Shown: positions 45,928 through 54,425, counted from the first letter of the stretch. The stretch: DNA of 64,000 nt from Rhizobium sp. Root1212 (GCF_001424985.1 NZ_LMDA01000001.1:186001-250000), one strand, 5' to 3'. A program made the numbers and translations. The notes: generated by a model from the letters alone, not told the origin.

Positions 45928-45943
45928 TTTACGCGAACGTAAA
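45928..45943. promoter_or_regulatory. Perfect dyad TTTACG-CGAA-CGTAAA
   Basis: A 16-bp palindrome about 80 bases upstream of the DUF2147 gene. TTTACG...CGTAAA dyads are typical of MerR-family operators such as LiuR. No MerR gene is nearby, so this is only a candidate. The remaining gap up to 46251 is AT-rich and otherwise featureless. Confidence 0.35.
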
Positions 45944-46250
45944 GGTAAACAGTTCGATCCGCGTTTTTCGCCGGAAAATGTCGCCTTTGCGGGCGAGGAA
46001 AAACGCATCGCGGAAGCGCGAGTGTTTTTCGTGGTTAGCAGTCCGTTGAAATCGGGACTTGAAGTTTTCGTAAAAATTGAAGCGAAAGCCCCGTTTTCAA
46101 ACGACTTCCATGTTTAACGAAAATCCAATTTTACCAATCATTTGAACTTTATTTGCGTCACATTAATCATGGATTTTAAGCGGCCATTGAAGGAGCGCGG
46201 GCATACTCGAAATCACAAGACGAGCAGGGAAACACACCCCGCCGACACAA

Positions 46251-46293
46251 CCTTGAGGGACCGAAAGCTGCGAAGACGGCACGGCCCTCAAGG
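46251..46293 (+). other. Stem-loop in the leader of the Sel1-like gene (or small RNA)
   Basis: CCTTGAGGG and CCCTCAAGG pair perfectly, extended by CCG/CGG across one bulged base, giving about 12 pairs. It lies 56 bases before the gene. Two copies of AAACAGGGAC (near 46300 and 46328) follow. The region could be a regulatory 5' leader or a separate small RNA. Confidence 0.45.
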
Positions 46294-46348
46294 CTCGCAA
46301 AACAGGGACTGCAACGGTACCAACCAGGCAAACAGGGACACGAAAAAA

Positions 46349-46609
46349 ATGGCACGCTTTGACATTCAGAATGCTTCGGATGCCGGTAGCGAAAACCGCG
46401 CGGACATCTTTTGCGAAATGGGCTTGATGTATGCAACCGGCCGCGGCTGCGCCGTCGATCTGATTGCCGCCCACAAGTGGCTCAACATCGCCGCGATCAA
46501 GGGCTCGGACCGGGCTGCCGCCCTGCGCGCCGATCTCGCGGCGGCGATGAGCAAGACCGATCTCGCAACGGCGCTGCGCGCCGCCCGAGAGTGGATGACG
46601 CTCCACTAA
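46349..46609 (+). CDS. Small Sel1-repeat-like protein
   Basis: 86 residues. ENRADIFCEMGLMYATGRGC followed by VDLIAAHKWLNIAAIKGSDR is one Sel1-like repeat, a helix pair used in protein interactions. The remainder (AAMSKTDLATALRAAREWM) is helical. There is no signal peptide, so it should be cytoplasmic. AGGGA lies about 10 bases before the ATG. A terminator follows. Confidence 0.8.
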   Translation: MARFDIQNASDAGSENRADIFCEMGLMYATGRGCAVDLIAAHKWLNIAAIKGSDRAAALRADLAAAMSKTDLATALRAAREWMTLH

Positions 46610-46661
46610 TCATTCTCCTGAAATACCGATGCGCCTGCCTCCAGAAGGCGCTCATGCCCGC

Positions 46662-46713
46662 AAGCCCTTGCCATCACGGGTTTCCCTCCCGGCTGCAAGG
46701 GCTTTCGGTTTTG
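46662..46713 (+). terminator. Terminator after the Sel1-like gene
   Basis: AAGCCCTTGC and GCAAGGGCTT form a 10-bp stem with a long loop and are followed by TCGGTTTT. It is also close to the stop of the convergent aminotransferase gene at 46722. Confidence 0.75.
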
Positions 46714-46721
46714 CGGTGTTT

Positions 46722-47834
46722 TCAGAGTGTCTTCAGGACCGCCGGAAGCGCTGCGTCCAGAAGCGCCATGTCCGCTTCCGGGCCGGTGCTGATGCGGATG
46801 CAGCGGTTGAGCGGGGCGACGCCCGGCATGCGGATGAAGATGCCGTGATCGGCCATCAAACCATCGACGATGGCGCGGGCATAAACGGCATCGCGGCCGC
46901 AATCGATCGCCACGAAATTGGTGGCCGACGGCAGCGGCGTGAGACCGTTTCGGGTGGCGATGCCGGAAATCCGCGCGCGCGAGGCGGCGATCTCGGCCAG
47001 CACCTTTTCGAGATAATCCTGATCCTGCAAGGCGGCGATGGCGCCGGCCGTCGCCATGCGGTTCATGCCGAAGTGATTGCGGATCTTGTCGAAGGCCTGC
47101 GCCGTGCCGGGCGTGGAGATCGCGTAGCCGACGCGGGCGCCGGCAAGGCCGTAGGCCTTGGAGAAGGTACGCGTGCGAACAATGTTCGGCCGGTCGAGGA
47201 AGGCGTCGATCGATGGGACGGAGCCGGCGGGCGCGGTTTCGCCATAGGCTTCGTCCAGCACCAGCAGGCAGTTTTCCGGCAGGGCGCGGGCAAAGGCGAT
47301 GACGCTTTCGGCATCCCACCAGCTGCCCATCGGATTGTCCGGGTTGGCGAAGTAGACGAGCGGCGCATTTTCGCGCCGTACCGCTTCAAGCAGGCCGTCG
47401 AGATCTTCGCGGTCACCGGCATAGGGCACGGTGACAAGCCGGCCGCCATGGCCGGCGACGTGGAAATTGAAGGTGGGGTAAGCGCCGAGCGAGGTGACGA
47501 CCGGCGTTCCGGGATCGACCACCAGACGCACGATCTGGCCGAGCAGGCTATCGATACCCTCCCCGATCGCCAGATTGGCGGCGGAGATGCCGAGTTTTGC
47601 GGCAAGAGCCTGTTTCAGCTCGAAGTTTTCGGGATCATTGTATTTCCAGATACCGGTAGCAGCCTCGGCCATCGCCGCCAGCACCGAGGGCGCGGGGCCA
47701 AAACCGTTTTCATTGGCGCCGATGCGCGCCAGCACCGGGCGGCCGCGCTGGCGCTCGATGGCCTCGGGGCCGACAAAGGGAACGGTGGATGGAAGGGAGG
47801 CCGCAAGCGGCGTGAAACGGGAAAAAGCAGACAT
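46722..47834 (-). CDS. Histidinol-phosphate aminotransferase-like PLP enzyme
   Basis: 370 residues, fold type I aminotransferase. The PLP lysine lies in RTFSKAYGLAGARVGYA. ANPDNPMGSWW and LVLDEAYGE are the substrate and cofactor loops, and NRCIRISTG near the C-terminus holds the arginine that binds the carboxylate. The sequence fits the HisC branch, but it stands outside a his operon and may act on another amino acid. The start is uncertain (ATG 47834 or TTG 47843). Confidence 0.86.
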   Translation of the reverse strand: MSAFSRFTPLAASLPSTVPFVGPEAIERQRGRPVLARIGANENGFGPAPSVLAAMAEAATGIWKYNDPENFELKQALAAKLGISAANLAIGEGIDSLLGQIVRLVVDPGTPVVTSLGAYPTFNFHVAGHGGRLVTVPYAGDREDLDGLLEAVRRENAPLVYFANPDNPMGSWWDAESVIAFARALPENCLLVLDEAYGETAPAGSVPSIDAFLDRPNIVRTRTFSKAYGLAGARVGYAISTPGTAQAFDKIRNHFGMNRMATAGAIAALQDQDYLEKVLAEIAASRARISGIATRNGLTPLPSATNFVAIDCGRDAVYARAIVDGLMADHGIFIRMPGVAPLNRCIRISTGPEADMALLDAALPAVLKTL

Positions 47835-47935
47835 CAGGCTCAACGATTCCGAAGGAAGAATGCGCTGAGCCTATCGCATAAATAACCGAACCGAAATCGG
47901 CGTTGTGAGAATTCCGGGGCCGGCCGTCTGTCGCC

Positions 47936-48307
47936 TCAATGCTTCTTCACGGCTTCGCCGGTGAAGAATTCGTGGCGGACGATCTCGTGCAGCAACTGCT
48001 CATCGATCGGCTTGATGAAATGCACCTCGACCCGATTTTCCTTGCGGAACAGCTCGGCACAGCCGATGCGCTTCTTGATGCCGACGATCGCGAGATAATA
48101 GTGAAGCGGCAGGCCGATGGTGGTGTTGACCGAAAAACAGGCGCCGCCGCGCGAGATTTCCAGCATCCGGCAGACCCGCGTCGAAACGCCGGCAAGCCCC
48201 GGCCGCACCGACATCAGCGTGCCGGCCTGCCCCACCCGAAACCGCTCGAACCGCTCCTCATAGAGCTTGGAGCGCACCACGGCATACATCGTCGATTGCT
48301 GTTGCAT
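47936..48307 (-). CDS. PilZ-domain protein
   Basis: 123 residues from the ATG at 48307, which has a perfect AAGGAGGAAGC ribosome site. YEERFERFRVGQAGTLMSV and the turn MLEISRGGACFSV resemble the PilZ fold (RxxxR and D/NxSxxG), though the second motif is not canonical. It ends with a helical tail (DEQLLHEIVRHEFFTGE). It may bind cyclic di-GMP or be a degenerate member. A similar protein follows at 48484. Confidence 0.7.
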   Translation of the reverse strand: MQQQSTMYAVVRSKLYEERFERFRVGQAGTLMSVRPGLAGVSTRVCRMLEISRGGACFSVNTTIGLPLHYYLAIVGIKKRIGCAELFRKENRVEVHFIKPIDEQLLHEIVRHEFFTGEAVKKH

Positions 48308-48483
48308 GCTTCCTCCTTGATCGTCATCCGCCACAAGCGGATGGATCATCTGCACCAAAGCGCCGTTCATGAAGCATCGGCGACGGATATTGCCATCGGC
48401 TGAAAGGATTTGTTTGTATTTTAGGGATCGTTTTAAAGAGCAAAAAAGGACTTGGAGCGCTTCGCACTTTTGCTGGCAATGCT

Positions 48484-48840
48484 CTAAATGCCATTGCTCT
48501 GGAAGGCGCTGCGGATCAGCTGGCGGAGGAAATCCTGCGACAGCACCATATTGAAGCGCACGCCAAGCTCAGCGCCAAGCCGGTGGACCTGGGTGCAGCC
48601 GATCTCTTCCTTGAAGCCATCGATCTGCAGGAAGAAATTCTTCGGCAGCGGAATGTTCGGATTGAAATCGAGCATAGCGCCGCCGATGGAGATGTGGCGC
48701 AGCAGGCAGCTGTATTTTGTCTTCGCCTTCAGGTGCTCGCCGATGATCAGGATGCGGCACGGCCGCTCAATATAAAAATGCTTGTAGGTGGTCGTCAGCT
48801 CGCCCGGCCGGGGCTCGGCGACATGCATCCGCAGCGACAT
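48484..48840 (-). CDS. PilZ-domain-like protein
   Basis: 118 residues. ERPCRILIIG, then LLRHISIGGAMLDF and GAELGVRFNMV follow the beta-barrel pattern of PilZ proteins; HISIGG fills the D/NxSxxG position. The C-terminal LSQDFLRQLIRSAFQS parallels the tail of the PilZ-like neighbour, so the two look like distant paralogues. The RxxxR motif is not clear. Same strand as that gene, with 176 bases between them. Confidence 0.68.
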   Translation of the reverse strand: MSLRMHVAEPRPGELTTTYKHFYIERPCRILIIGEHLKAKTKYSCLLRHISIGGAMLDFNPNIPLPKNFFLQIDGFKEEIGCTQVHRLGAELGVRFNMVLSQDFLRQLIRSAFQSNGI

Positions 48841-49084
48841 CTGAAACAGCCTCCAAGGCTCCAGGCTTCAATTTTTGCGCAAGTTTCCTCAGGCTTGCTT
48901 GCCCTAAGCTTGTCCGCCGGACGCGCCCGATGTCAAGGCATCGAAAAATCCGCCGAACCCCACATTGAAACCGCCCTTCCCATACGTAATACTTCCGAAA
49001 AGGCACGGGCGGCAGGGCCGCTCGTGTCGGGGATAGCCGCGCAGCCTGCCCGTTCGGCATGGCGGCGATGGCGGAGGGAGAGCC

Positions 49085-51307
49085 ATGTTGAAATCGCTTG
49101 CGCCGCGCAGCCTGCGGACCGTCGTGTTATGCCTTTCGGTTCTGGTTTGCCAATATGGTGTGGCGGAGGCCGCTGCCCGTGTCGCGCTGCTCATCGGTAA
49201 CGAAAAATACGAGGCGACATCGCAGCTCAACAACCCCGCCAATGACGTCGAGCTGATGAAGACGGCCTTGGAAGAAGCCGGTTTCGACAGCGTCACCACC
49301 GTTCATGACCTGACCCGCGGCGCCATGGTGCGGGCGCTGCGCGATTTCGAGGATATGGCGACGGGCGCGGATGTCGCGATCATCTACTATTCCGGCCACG
49401 GCATGGAGATGAACGGCGAAAACTACCTGCTGCCGGTCGATGTAACGCTGAAGAGCGACAAGGACGTGGAAGACGAGGCCGTGCCGCTCGACCGCGTGCA
49501 GCGCTCGCTGGAGGGCGCCAAGCGGCTGAAGCTGGTGATTCTCGATGCCTGCCGCAACAATCCCTTCGAGCAATCCATGACCCGCTCGATTTCCACCCGC
49601 GCTGTCAGCCGCGGCCTAGCCCGCGTCGAGCCGGAATCGGCCGATCTGCTGGTCGCCTTCGCCTCGAAGGCCGGCACCGTGGCGATGGACGGCGAAGGCA
49701 AGAACAGCCCCTTTGCGACAGCGCTTGCGAAATACCTGACCGAGCCCGGCGTCGATGTGCGCATCGCGCTCGGCAAGGTGCGCGACGAGGTGGTGACCGC
49801 CACCAACCGCGAGCAGGAGCCCTTCGTCTATGGCTCGCTCGGCGGCGCGCAAATTTTCCTGAACATCAAGGAAATCAACATCAACGTCACGACATCCGGC
49901 GAGCAGCAGGTTTCGCCGAACGGCCAATCCGCCGCCGCTGCCGACTGGCAGAATATCCGCGATCTCGCCGACAAGGAGCTGATCGAGGTCTTCCTGCAGA
50001 AGCACGGCGGCGATCCCGTCTACAAGATGCTGGCGGAAAAGAAGCTCAAGCTTTTGAACGAGGCCGAACAAACCTCGACCACCAGCCCGGACGAGATCGC
50101 CTGGGAAGCGTTGAAGCAATCGACCGATGCGGCGGCGCTGACCCGCTTCATCGAGCGCTATCCCGACAGCACCCACAAGGCCGAAGCCGAGCAGCAGATC
50201 GCGGCGCTAGAGCCGAAGAAGGGTCTCAATATCTCCCAGACCGGCAAGGACACGCAGGCCTCGCGTGACTGCTATCTGCTGGCCGGCGAGCCGCAATCCA
50301 TGCCCGGCTTCCTCGGTGTCAATTTCCTGAAGATCGATTCGGAGCGGGCATTGACGGCCTGCGCCCAGGCAGTCAACGAAAACCCAGACGACATGATGCT
50401 CGTCAACCTGCTGGGCCGCGCCTATGACGCCGGCCGCAACTATCCCGAGGCGCGCAGCACCTACCAGAAGGCCGCCGACGGCGGCAATATGTACGGGCTG
50501 ACCAACCTCGCCTGGTTCTCGATCTACGGAACCGACGGACCGGTCGATATCGAGGCCGGCAAGCGCATGTTCGAGAAGGCCGCCGCTGCCGGCAACCCCT
50601 ATGCCCAGGCCTCGCTCGGCTGGCTCTACCGCGAAGGCTATGGCGGCGTGCCGCAGGATTTCGCCGAATCGAAACGGCTCTACGAGGCATCCGCGAGCCA
50701 GGGCTACGCCAACGCCATGGCGACGCTCGGCTGGTTCTACCGCGAAGGCAAGGGCGTGCCGCAGGATTATGCGGAATCGCTCAAGTGGTACATCAAGGCC
50801 GCGGACGGCGGCGATGCCAACGCCATGTCCTCGCTCGGCTGGGCCTATCAGAACGGGCTCGGTACGGCGCAGGATTATGCCGAGGCCAAGAAGTGGTATG
50901 AAAAGGCCGCCAATGTCGGCGATGCCTATTCGATGGCCCTGCTCGGCTGGTTCTACGATGTCGGCAACGGCGTGCCGCAGGACTACGAGCAGGCCCGCAA
51001 CTGGTATGAGATGGCGGCCAATGCCGGCAGCGCCTATGCCATGGGCGGCCTGAGCCGCCTCTACGACTTCGGCCTCGGCACCAAGCCGGACCCGAAGGAA
51101 GCCGTGCGATGGGCAGCCGCCAGCATCGAGGGAGGGGATCAGGGCAAGCTCGACGAGGTCAGAACCAAGCCGGACAACTTCACGGCCGATTTCCGCCGGG
51201 AATTCCAGGCTCTCCTGAAGGAGCGCGGCTTCTACAGCGGCCCGATCGACGGCGATTTCGGCGCCTCGACCCAGGCCGCCATCGACCGGCTGGCGCAACA
51301 CAGCTGA
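49085..51307 (+). CDS. Secreted caspase-family (C14) protease with Sel1 repeats and a peptidoglycan-binding end
   Basis: 740 residues. Signal peptide to about residue 30 (LCLSVLVCQYGVAEAA). The caspase p20-like domain begins RVALLIGNEKYE; the catalytic His105 is in YYSGHGM and Cys156 in LDACRNNPF. From about residue 440 there are six or more Sel1 repeats (for instance YAQASLGWLYREGYGGVPQD). The last 40 residues (FQALLKERGFYSGPIDGDFG) form a peptidoglycan-binding-1 domain. It should act in the periplasm. Several rhizobial relatives exist; substrate unknown. Confidence 0.92.
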   Translation: MLKSLAPRSLRTVVLCLSVLVCQYGVAEAAARVALLIGNEKYEATSQLNNPANDVELMKTALEEAGFDSVTTVHDLTRGAMVRALRDFEDMATGADVAIIYYSGHGMEMNGENYLLPVDVTLKSDKDVEDEAVPLDRVQRSLEGAKRLKLVILDACRNNPFEQSMTRSISTRAVSRGLARVEPESADLLVAFASKAGTVAMDGEGKNSPFATALAKYLTEPGVDVRIALGKVRDEVVTATNREQEPFVYGSLGGAQIFLNIKEININVTTSGEQQVSPNGQSAAAADWQNIRDLADKELIEVFLQKHGGDPVYKMLAEKKLKLLNEAEQTSTTSPDEIAWEALKQSTDAAALTRFIERYPDSTHKAEAEQQIAALEPKKGLNISQTGKDTQASRDCYLLAGEPQSMPGFLGVNFLKIDSERALTACAQAVNENPDDMMLVNLLGRAYDAGRNYPEARSTYQKAADGGNMYGLTNLAWFSIYGTDGPVDIEAGKRMFEKAAAAGNPYAQASLGWLYREGYGGVPQDFAESKRLYEASASQGYANAMATLGWFYREGKGVPQDYAESLKWYIKAADGGDANAMSSLGWAYQNGLGTAQDYAEAKKWYEKAANVGDAYSMALLGWFYDVGNGVPQDYEQARNWYEMAANAGSAYAMGGLSRLYDFGLGTKPDPKEAVRWAAASIEGGDQGKLDEVRTKPDNFTADFRREFQALLKERGFYSGPIDGDFGASTQAAIDRLAQHS

Positions 51308-51401
51308 GCCGGCGGGAAAACGGCAATTCCCGTAGAATTCAACGGATGCGGGCTTTGCCAAAACGGGCTAGGTTTCCTCATCCCCGATGGATTGAAACTT
51401 C

Positions 51402-51428
51402 AAGCCCCTGCGCAAGCGGGGGCTTTTT
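51402..51428 (+). terminator. Terminator after the caspase gene
   Basis: AAGCCCC and GGGGCTT pair with inner TGC/GC contacts, followed by TTTAT. It lies about 95 bases after the stop. The rest of the gap to the tRNA (51429-51626) shows no gene. Confidence 0.8.
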
Positions 51429-51626
51429 ATCGGCTGCGGGTGCGAAATGCGGCGGATGGGGTTCGTACTCCAGCCGATGCGGGCTGCCAAAGCCGCACCT
51501 TTAGAACCGGCACGCAAGCTCGCGTCTCTTCCCGTCACAAGCAGGAGATTAAAATTTCGGATTTGTGAGCGAAGCCATCAAAAAGCCCTTGCATTGAAGG
51601 GCATCTAACCTTAGTCAGGCGTCAAC

Positions 51627-51716
51627 GGAGAGGTGGCCGAGTGGTCGAAGGCGCTCCCCTGCTAAGGGAGTATACCCGGAAGGGTATCGTGGGTTCGAAT
51701 CCCATCTTCTCCGCCA
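51627..51716 (+). tRNA. tRNA-Ser (anticodon GCT)
   Basis: 90 bases including an encoded CCA. The acceptor stem GGAGAGG pairs with CTTCTCC (one G-U). Anticodon GCT at 51661-51663 in the loop CTGCTAA reads AGC/AGT serine codons. A long variable arm (TATACCCGGAAGGGTAT) and GGTTCGAATCC T-arm confirm a class II tRNA-Ser. TTGCAT at 51589-51594 could be part of its promoter. Confidence 0.98.
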
Positions 51717-51845
51717 TTTTCCCCTTGGACATGCTGGAAATTCCGAACTTGCCGAGTTTCAAGGGTGTGCAGACTGCCGCCTGGGCACAAAGGCGGTCCA
51801 CGTTCGCTTCGGTTCTTCTCGCCGCAAAATCCAATTGCGAATCCG

Positions 51846-52529
51846 TCAGGCGGCGGCTTTCAGGAGCCATGCCTCATGGTTCTTGAGAAAGACCTTGAGA
51901 CGTTCCGGATAATCGTCGGTGACGGCTTCGCGCACGCTCTGGCGCTTTGCAAGCGCGTTTCGCCATGCGGTCACGCGGGGGTATCCGTCGAACACGCCAG
52001 TTGGTGCGATGGTGTCGAACACGTCGAAATAGCGGAAGACCGGCGCGAAAACCGCATCGACCAGGCTTAACGCACCGCCGGCGAAGAATGGCCCCTCCCC
52101 CAGTTCGGTCTCGACTCGGCCGAACTTTTCGATCAACGCTTTACGCTTGGCATTGTAGGTTTCCACATCCTTGGCCGTTTCGAAACCCCACAGGTCGGAG
52201 AGGATAGAGGAGCCGAATTCGATCCAGCCGCGATGCCGCGCCCGCGCCAGCGGGTCGGCGGGATGCAGGGCCGTGCCGGGCTGCGTTTCCTCGAGATATT
52301 CGCAGATGACGGCGCTCTCGAACAATACGGCTTGCGTGCCATCGTCCTGGCTGACGATCAAGAGCGGCACCTTGCCGAGCGGGGAGATGGCAAGGAACCA
52401 ATCCGGCTTTGCGGCCAGGTCGACATAGCGGCGTTCGAACGGCACGCCCTTCTCGGCCAGAGCGATGGCGGCCCGCTGGACGTAGGGGCAAAGATGATGG
52501 CTGATGAGGGTCAGCTTGGCATCGGACAT
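51846..52529 (-). CDS. Glutathione S-transferase family protein
   Basis: 227 residues. The thioredoxin-like N-terminal domain has LISHHLCPYVQRAAIALAEK with a catalytic-type cysteine in the CPY position, the cis-proline in KVPLLI and ESAVICEYLEE; an all-helical C-terminal domain follows. It resembles omega/beta-type bacterial GSTs that may reduce disulfides. The start MSDAKLTL is at 52529. Downstream of the doxX-like gene on the same strand, so probably controlled by the divergent MarR protein. Confidence 0.9.
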   Translation of the reverse strand: MSDAKLTLISHHLCPYVQRAAIALAEKGVPFERRYVDLAAKPDWFLAISPLGKVPLLIVSQDDGTQAVLFESAVICEYLEETQPGTALHPADPLARARHRGWIEFGSSILSDLWGFETAKDVETYNAKRKALIEKFGRVETELGEGPFFAGGALSLVDAVFAPVFRYFDVFDTIAPTGVFDGYPRVTAWRNALAKRQSVREAVTDDYPERLKVFLKNHEAWLLKAAA

Positions 52530-52551
52530 GATGAAATCTCCTGGATACGGA

Positions 52552-52962
52552 TCAGTGAAAGGCGGCGGAGGAACGAAGCGCATAGCGGCCGTCGCCAAAC
52601 AGGAACTGGGCGACGGACAGGACGATGAGGTAGAGCGGATATTCCCAGCCCCCACCCGCTGCGGTGAACACCCACCCATTGCCGCCATGCGCCCAGATGA
52701 TCGCCCCGAGAAGCGCCGGGATCAGCGCCACGGCCACCCAGCGGGCATAGATGCCGAGAACCAGCATCAGGCCGCCTACGGCTTCCGCCGCGAAGGTGAC
52801 GTAGGCCAGCCATCCGGGCAGGCCTATGGACACGAAATAACCGGCTGTTCCGGCAAGGCCGAAAGTGAACAGTTTGAGCACGATGGAATGGGCGAGATAC
52901 ATCACGCCGAGGCTGATACGCAGCAGTGTTGCCCCGTAGGCCGTCAGTTGCTCCTGGGTCAT
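52552..52962 (-). CDS. DoxX family membrane protein
   Basis: 136 residues with four hydrophobic segments. LRISLGVMYLAHSIVLKLF and FAAEAVGGLMLVLGIYARWVA are typical of DoxX-like proteins. The ATG at 52962 has GGAG about 10 bases upstream; an in-frame ATG at 52977 is possible. First gene of the pair with the GST, divergent from marR, and overlapped upstream by the MarR-type boxes. Confidence 0.88.
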   Translation of the reverse strand: MTQEQLTAYGATLLRISLGVMYLAHSIVLKLFTFGLAGTAGYFVSIGLPGWLAYVTFAAEAVGGLMLVLGIYARWVAVALIPALLGAIIWAHGGNGWVFTAAGGGWEYPLYLIVLSVAQFLFGDGRYALRSSAAFH

Positions 52963-52980
52963 ACGAAAGGTCTCCATTTG

Positions 52981-53047
52981 ATATAGATGCAATTGCATAT
53001 ATATGCGCACTTGCCTTCACCGTCAATATAGATGTAAATGCATATAT
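52981..53047. promoter_or_regulatory. Two repeated palindromic boxes, candidate MarR operators
   Basis: Boxes at 52981-53002 and 53026-53047 share 20 of 22 bases, each beginning ATATAGATG and ending TGCATATAT. The first is nearly a perfect palindrome. They lie in the divergent doxX/marR promoter region, 45 bases start to start, and the second covers the marR start codon. MarR regulators commonly repress through such sites. Confidence 0.78.
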
Positions 53048-53510
53048 GTCCGATGACCCAGAAACCGCCCACCCGCAGCCCTCCCCGTTCATCACCCGCG
53101 CCTGGGTGCATCTCATGCGCGCCCAGCAACGCGTGCTTGGCGCGATCGAGCAGGATTTGAAAACGGCCGATCTGCCGCCGCTTGGCTGGTATGACGTGCT
53201 GCTGGAACTGTCGCGGGCCACGGACGGCCGTTTGCGGCCCTATGAGATCGAGGAGCGCACGCTGCTGGCGCAGCACAATCTTTCCCGGCTTCTCGATCGG
53301 ATGGACAAGGCCGGACTTGTCCAGCGCGAGGTCTATGCCGAAGACGGCCGCGGGCGCTGGGTCATCATCACCGAGGCCGGCCGGTCCATGCAGGCGCGCA
53401 TGTGGCGCGTTTATGCCGGGGCATTGCAGCGCCATCTGGGCGACAAGCTGAACGACGCCCAGGCCGATCAACTGGCCGAGCTATTGACCGCGTTATCGCG
53501 GAGCGCCTGA
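53046..53510 (+). CDS. MarR family transcriptional regulator
   Basis: 154 residues. A winged-helix domain with LPPLGWYDVLLELSRATDG (helix leading to DNA recognition), LLAQHNLSRLLDRMDKAGLV (recognition helix) and REVYAEDGRGRWVIITEAG (wing). It should repress itself and the divergent doxX-like and GST genes, probably released by a phenolic or electrophilic compound. The start MSDDPETAHP at 53046 lies in the second operator box. Confidence 0.93.
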   Translation: MSDDPETAHPQPSPFITRAWVHLMRAQQRVLGAIEQDLKTADLPPLGWYDVLLELSRATDGRLRPYEIEERTLLAQHNLSRLLDRMDKAGLVQREVYAEDGRGRWVIITEAGRSMQARMWRVYAGALQRHLGDKLNDAQADQLAELLTALSRSA

Positions 53511-53562
53511 GTTTTACCCCGAAATCGGGAACGTGGAATTCCGTTCCCAATCGGCACTACTC

Positions 53563-53596
53563 TTGACTCTCCGGAAGATTGGAACACAATAAGAAC
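53563..53596 (+). promoter_or_regulatory. Sigma-70-type promoter overlapped by a LexA-type box
   Basis: TTGACT at 53563-53568, a 17-base spacer and ACAATA at 53586-53591. GAAC-ACAATAA-GAAC (53582-53596) is the exact GAAC-N7-GAAC direct repeat known for LexA of alphaproteobacteria and covers the -10. It lies 60 bases before a 72-residue gene. Expected to be derepressed after DNA damage. Confidence 0.7.
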
Positions 53597-53655
53597 ATTC
53601 ATTGACCAAACGCCATCCACACCGTTCCACAGCGCAAAATCAGGAGCATGACGCT

Positions 53656-53874
53656 ATGTCTATCCGCAGGATGGAAGCGATCACCCATGACGTCATCTAT
53701 AGTGGAGCGGTCGATGAAGTCGCGCTGGCCATCAGCCGCCATTGCGGGGATGTTCGCGCGACGATCCGGGCGCTCCTCCATGAGCGTAAGCAGTTGCGTG
53801 AACAATTGGCGCTGGCCGACATCTATATCGGTGCAGGCTTTGCGCATTCCGGTTCAAATTGTGATTGTCTTTAG
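53656..53874 (+). CDS. Small hypothetical protein behind a LexA-type promoter (72 residues)
   Basis: Starts MSIRRMEAITHDVIYSGAVD at an ATG preceded by AGGAG. The middle (ISRHCGDVRATIRALLHERK) looks helical with a leucine-rich stretch (QLREQLALAD) that may form a coiled coil. The tail has two cysteines (GSNCDCL). No family recognised. Two earlier in-frame starts (from 53602) have no ribosome site. Confidence 0.65.
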   Translation: MSIRRMEAITHDVIYSGAVDEVALAISRHCGDVRATIRALLHERKQLREQLALADIYIGAGFAHSGSNCDCL

Positions 53875-53928
53875 GGCGCTTCCCACTATCCTCGAGAGTG
53901 CAACTCTTTTTGGGGGAGATGGGCCATT

Positions 53929-54381
53929 ATGAAGCTGAGTGCGTTTTTTCTGTCGTCCGCGATTGCCCTTTCCGCCGCCTCGCCGGCGGCGGCGTTTCCA
54001 GTGGATAATCCATCGGTCGATGTGAGCAATGTGCAGGCCGTGGATTATCGGGGCGGATACCGGAACCAGTATTACGATCGGGGAGATTATCGCCGGAGTT
54101 ATAACCGCCGCGGCTATTACAACGGTTACAATGGCTCCCGCTATTATCGGGATGGCTATTACCGGCATAACGATGGCTGGTGGTATCCGATGGCGGCCTT
54201 CGGCGCCGGCGTCGTCATTGGCGGAGCCATCGCAAGCCAGCCACCGGTCGTCGTCGACGGCGGCATCAATCCGCGGCATGTGGAATGGTGCCTGAACCGC
54301 TATCGCACCTATCGGCCCTATGACAATACCTATATCCCGCGCGCCGGCGTGCGGGCGCAGTGCTATTCGCCCTATTATTGA
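53929..54381 (+). CDS. BA14K family exported protein
   Basis: 150 residues. A signal peptide (LSAFFLSSAIALSAASPAAA) is followed by a Tyr/Arg/Gly-rich stretch (RRSYNRRGYYNGYNGSRYY) and a membrane-like GAGVVIGGAIA. The C-terminal domain HVEWCLNRYRTYRPYDNTYI...RAQCYSPYY fits BA14K, named for a Brucella immunoreactive protein reported to have lectin-like properties. Probably outer surface or periplasm. Confidence 0.9.
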   Translation: MKLSAFFLSSAIALSAASPAAAFPVDNPSVDVSNVQAVDYRGGYRNQYYDRGDYRRSYNRRGYYNGYNGSRYYRDGYYRHNDGWWYPMAAFGAGVVIGGAIASQPPVVVDGGINPRHVEWCLNRYRTYRPYDNTYIPRAGVRAQCYSPYY

Positions 54382-54425
54382 GGAGCGCGGGCACCGGGAG
54401 GTAAAGGTCTCCTTTGCCTCACAAA

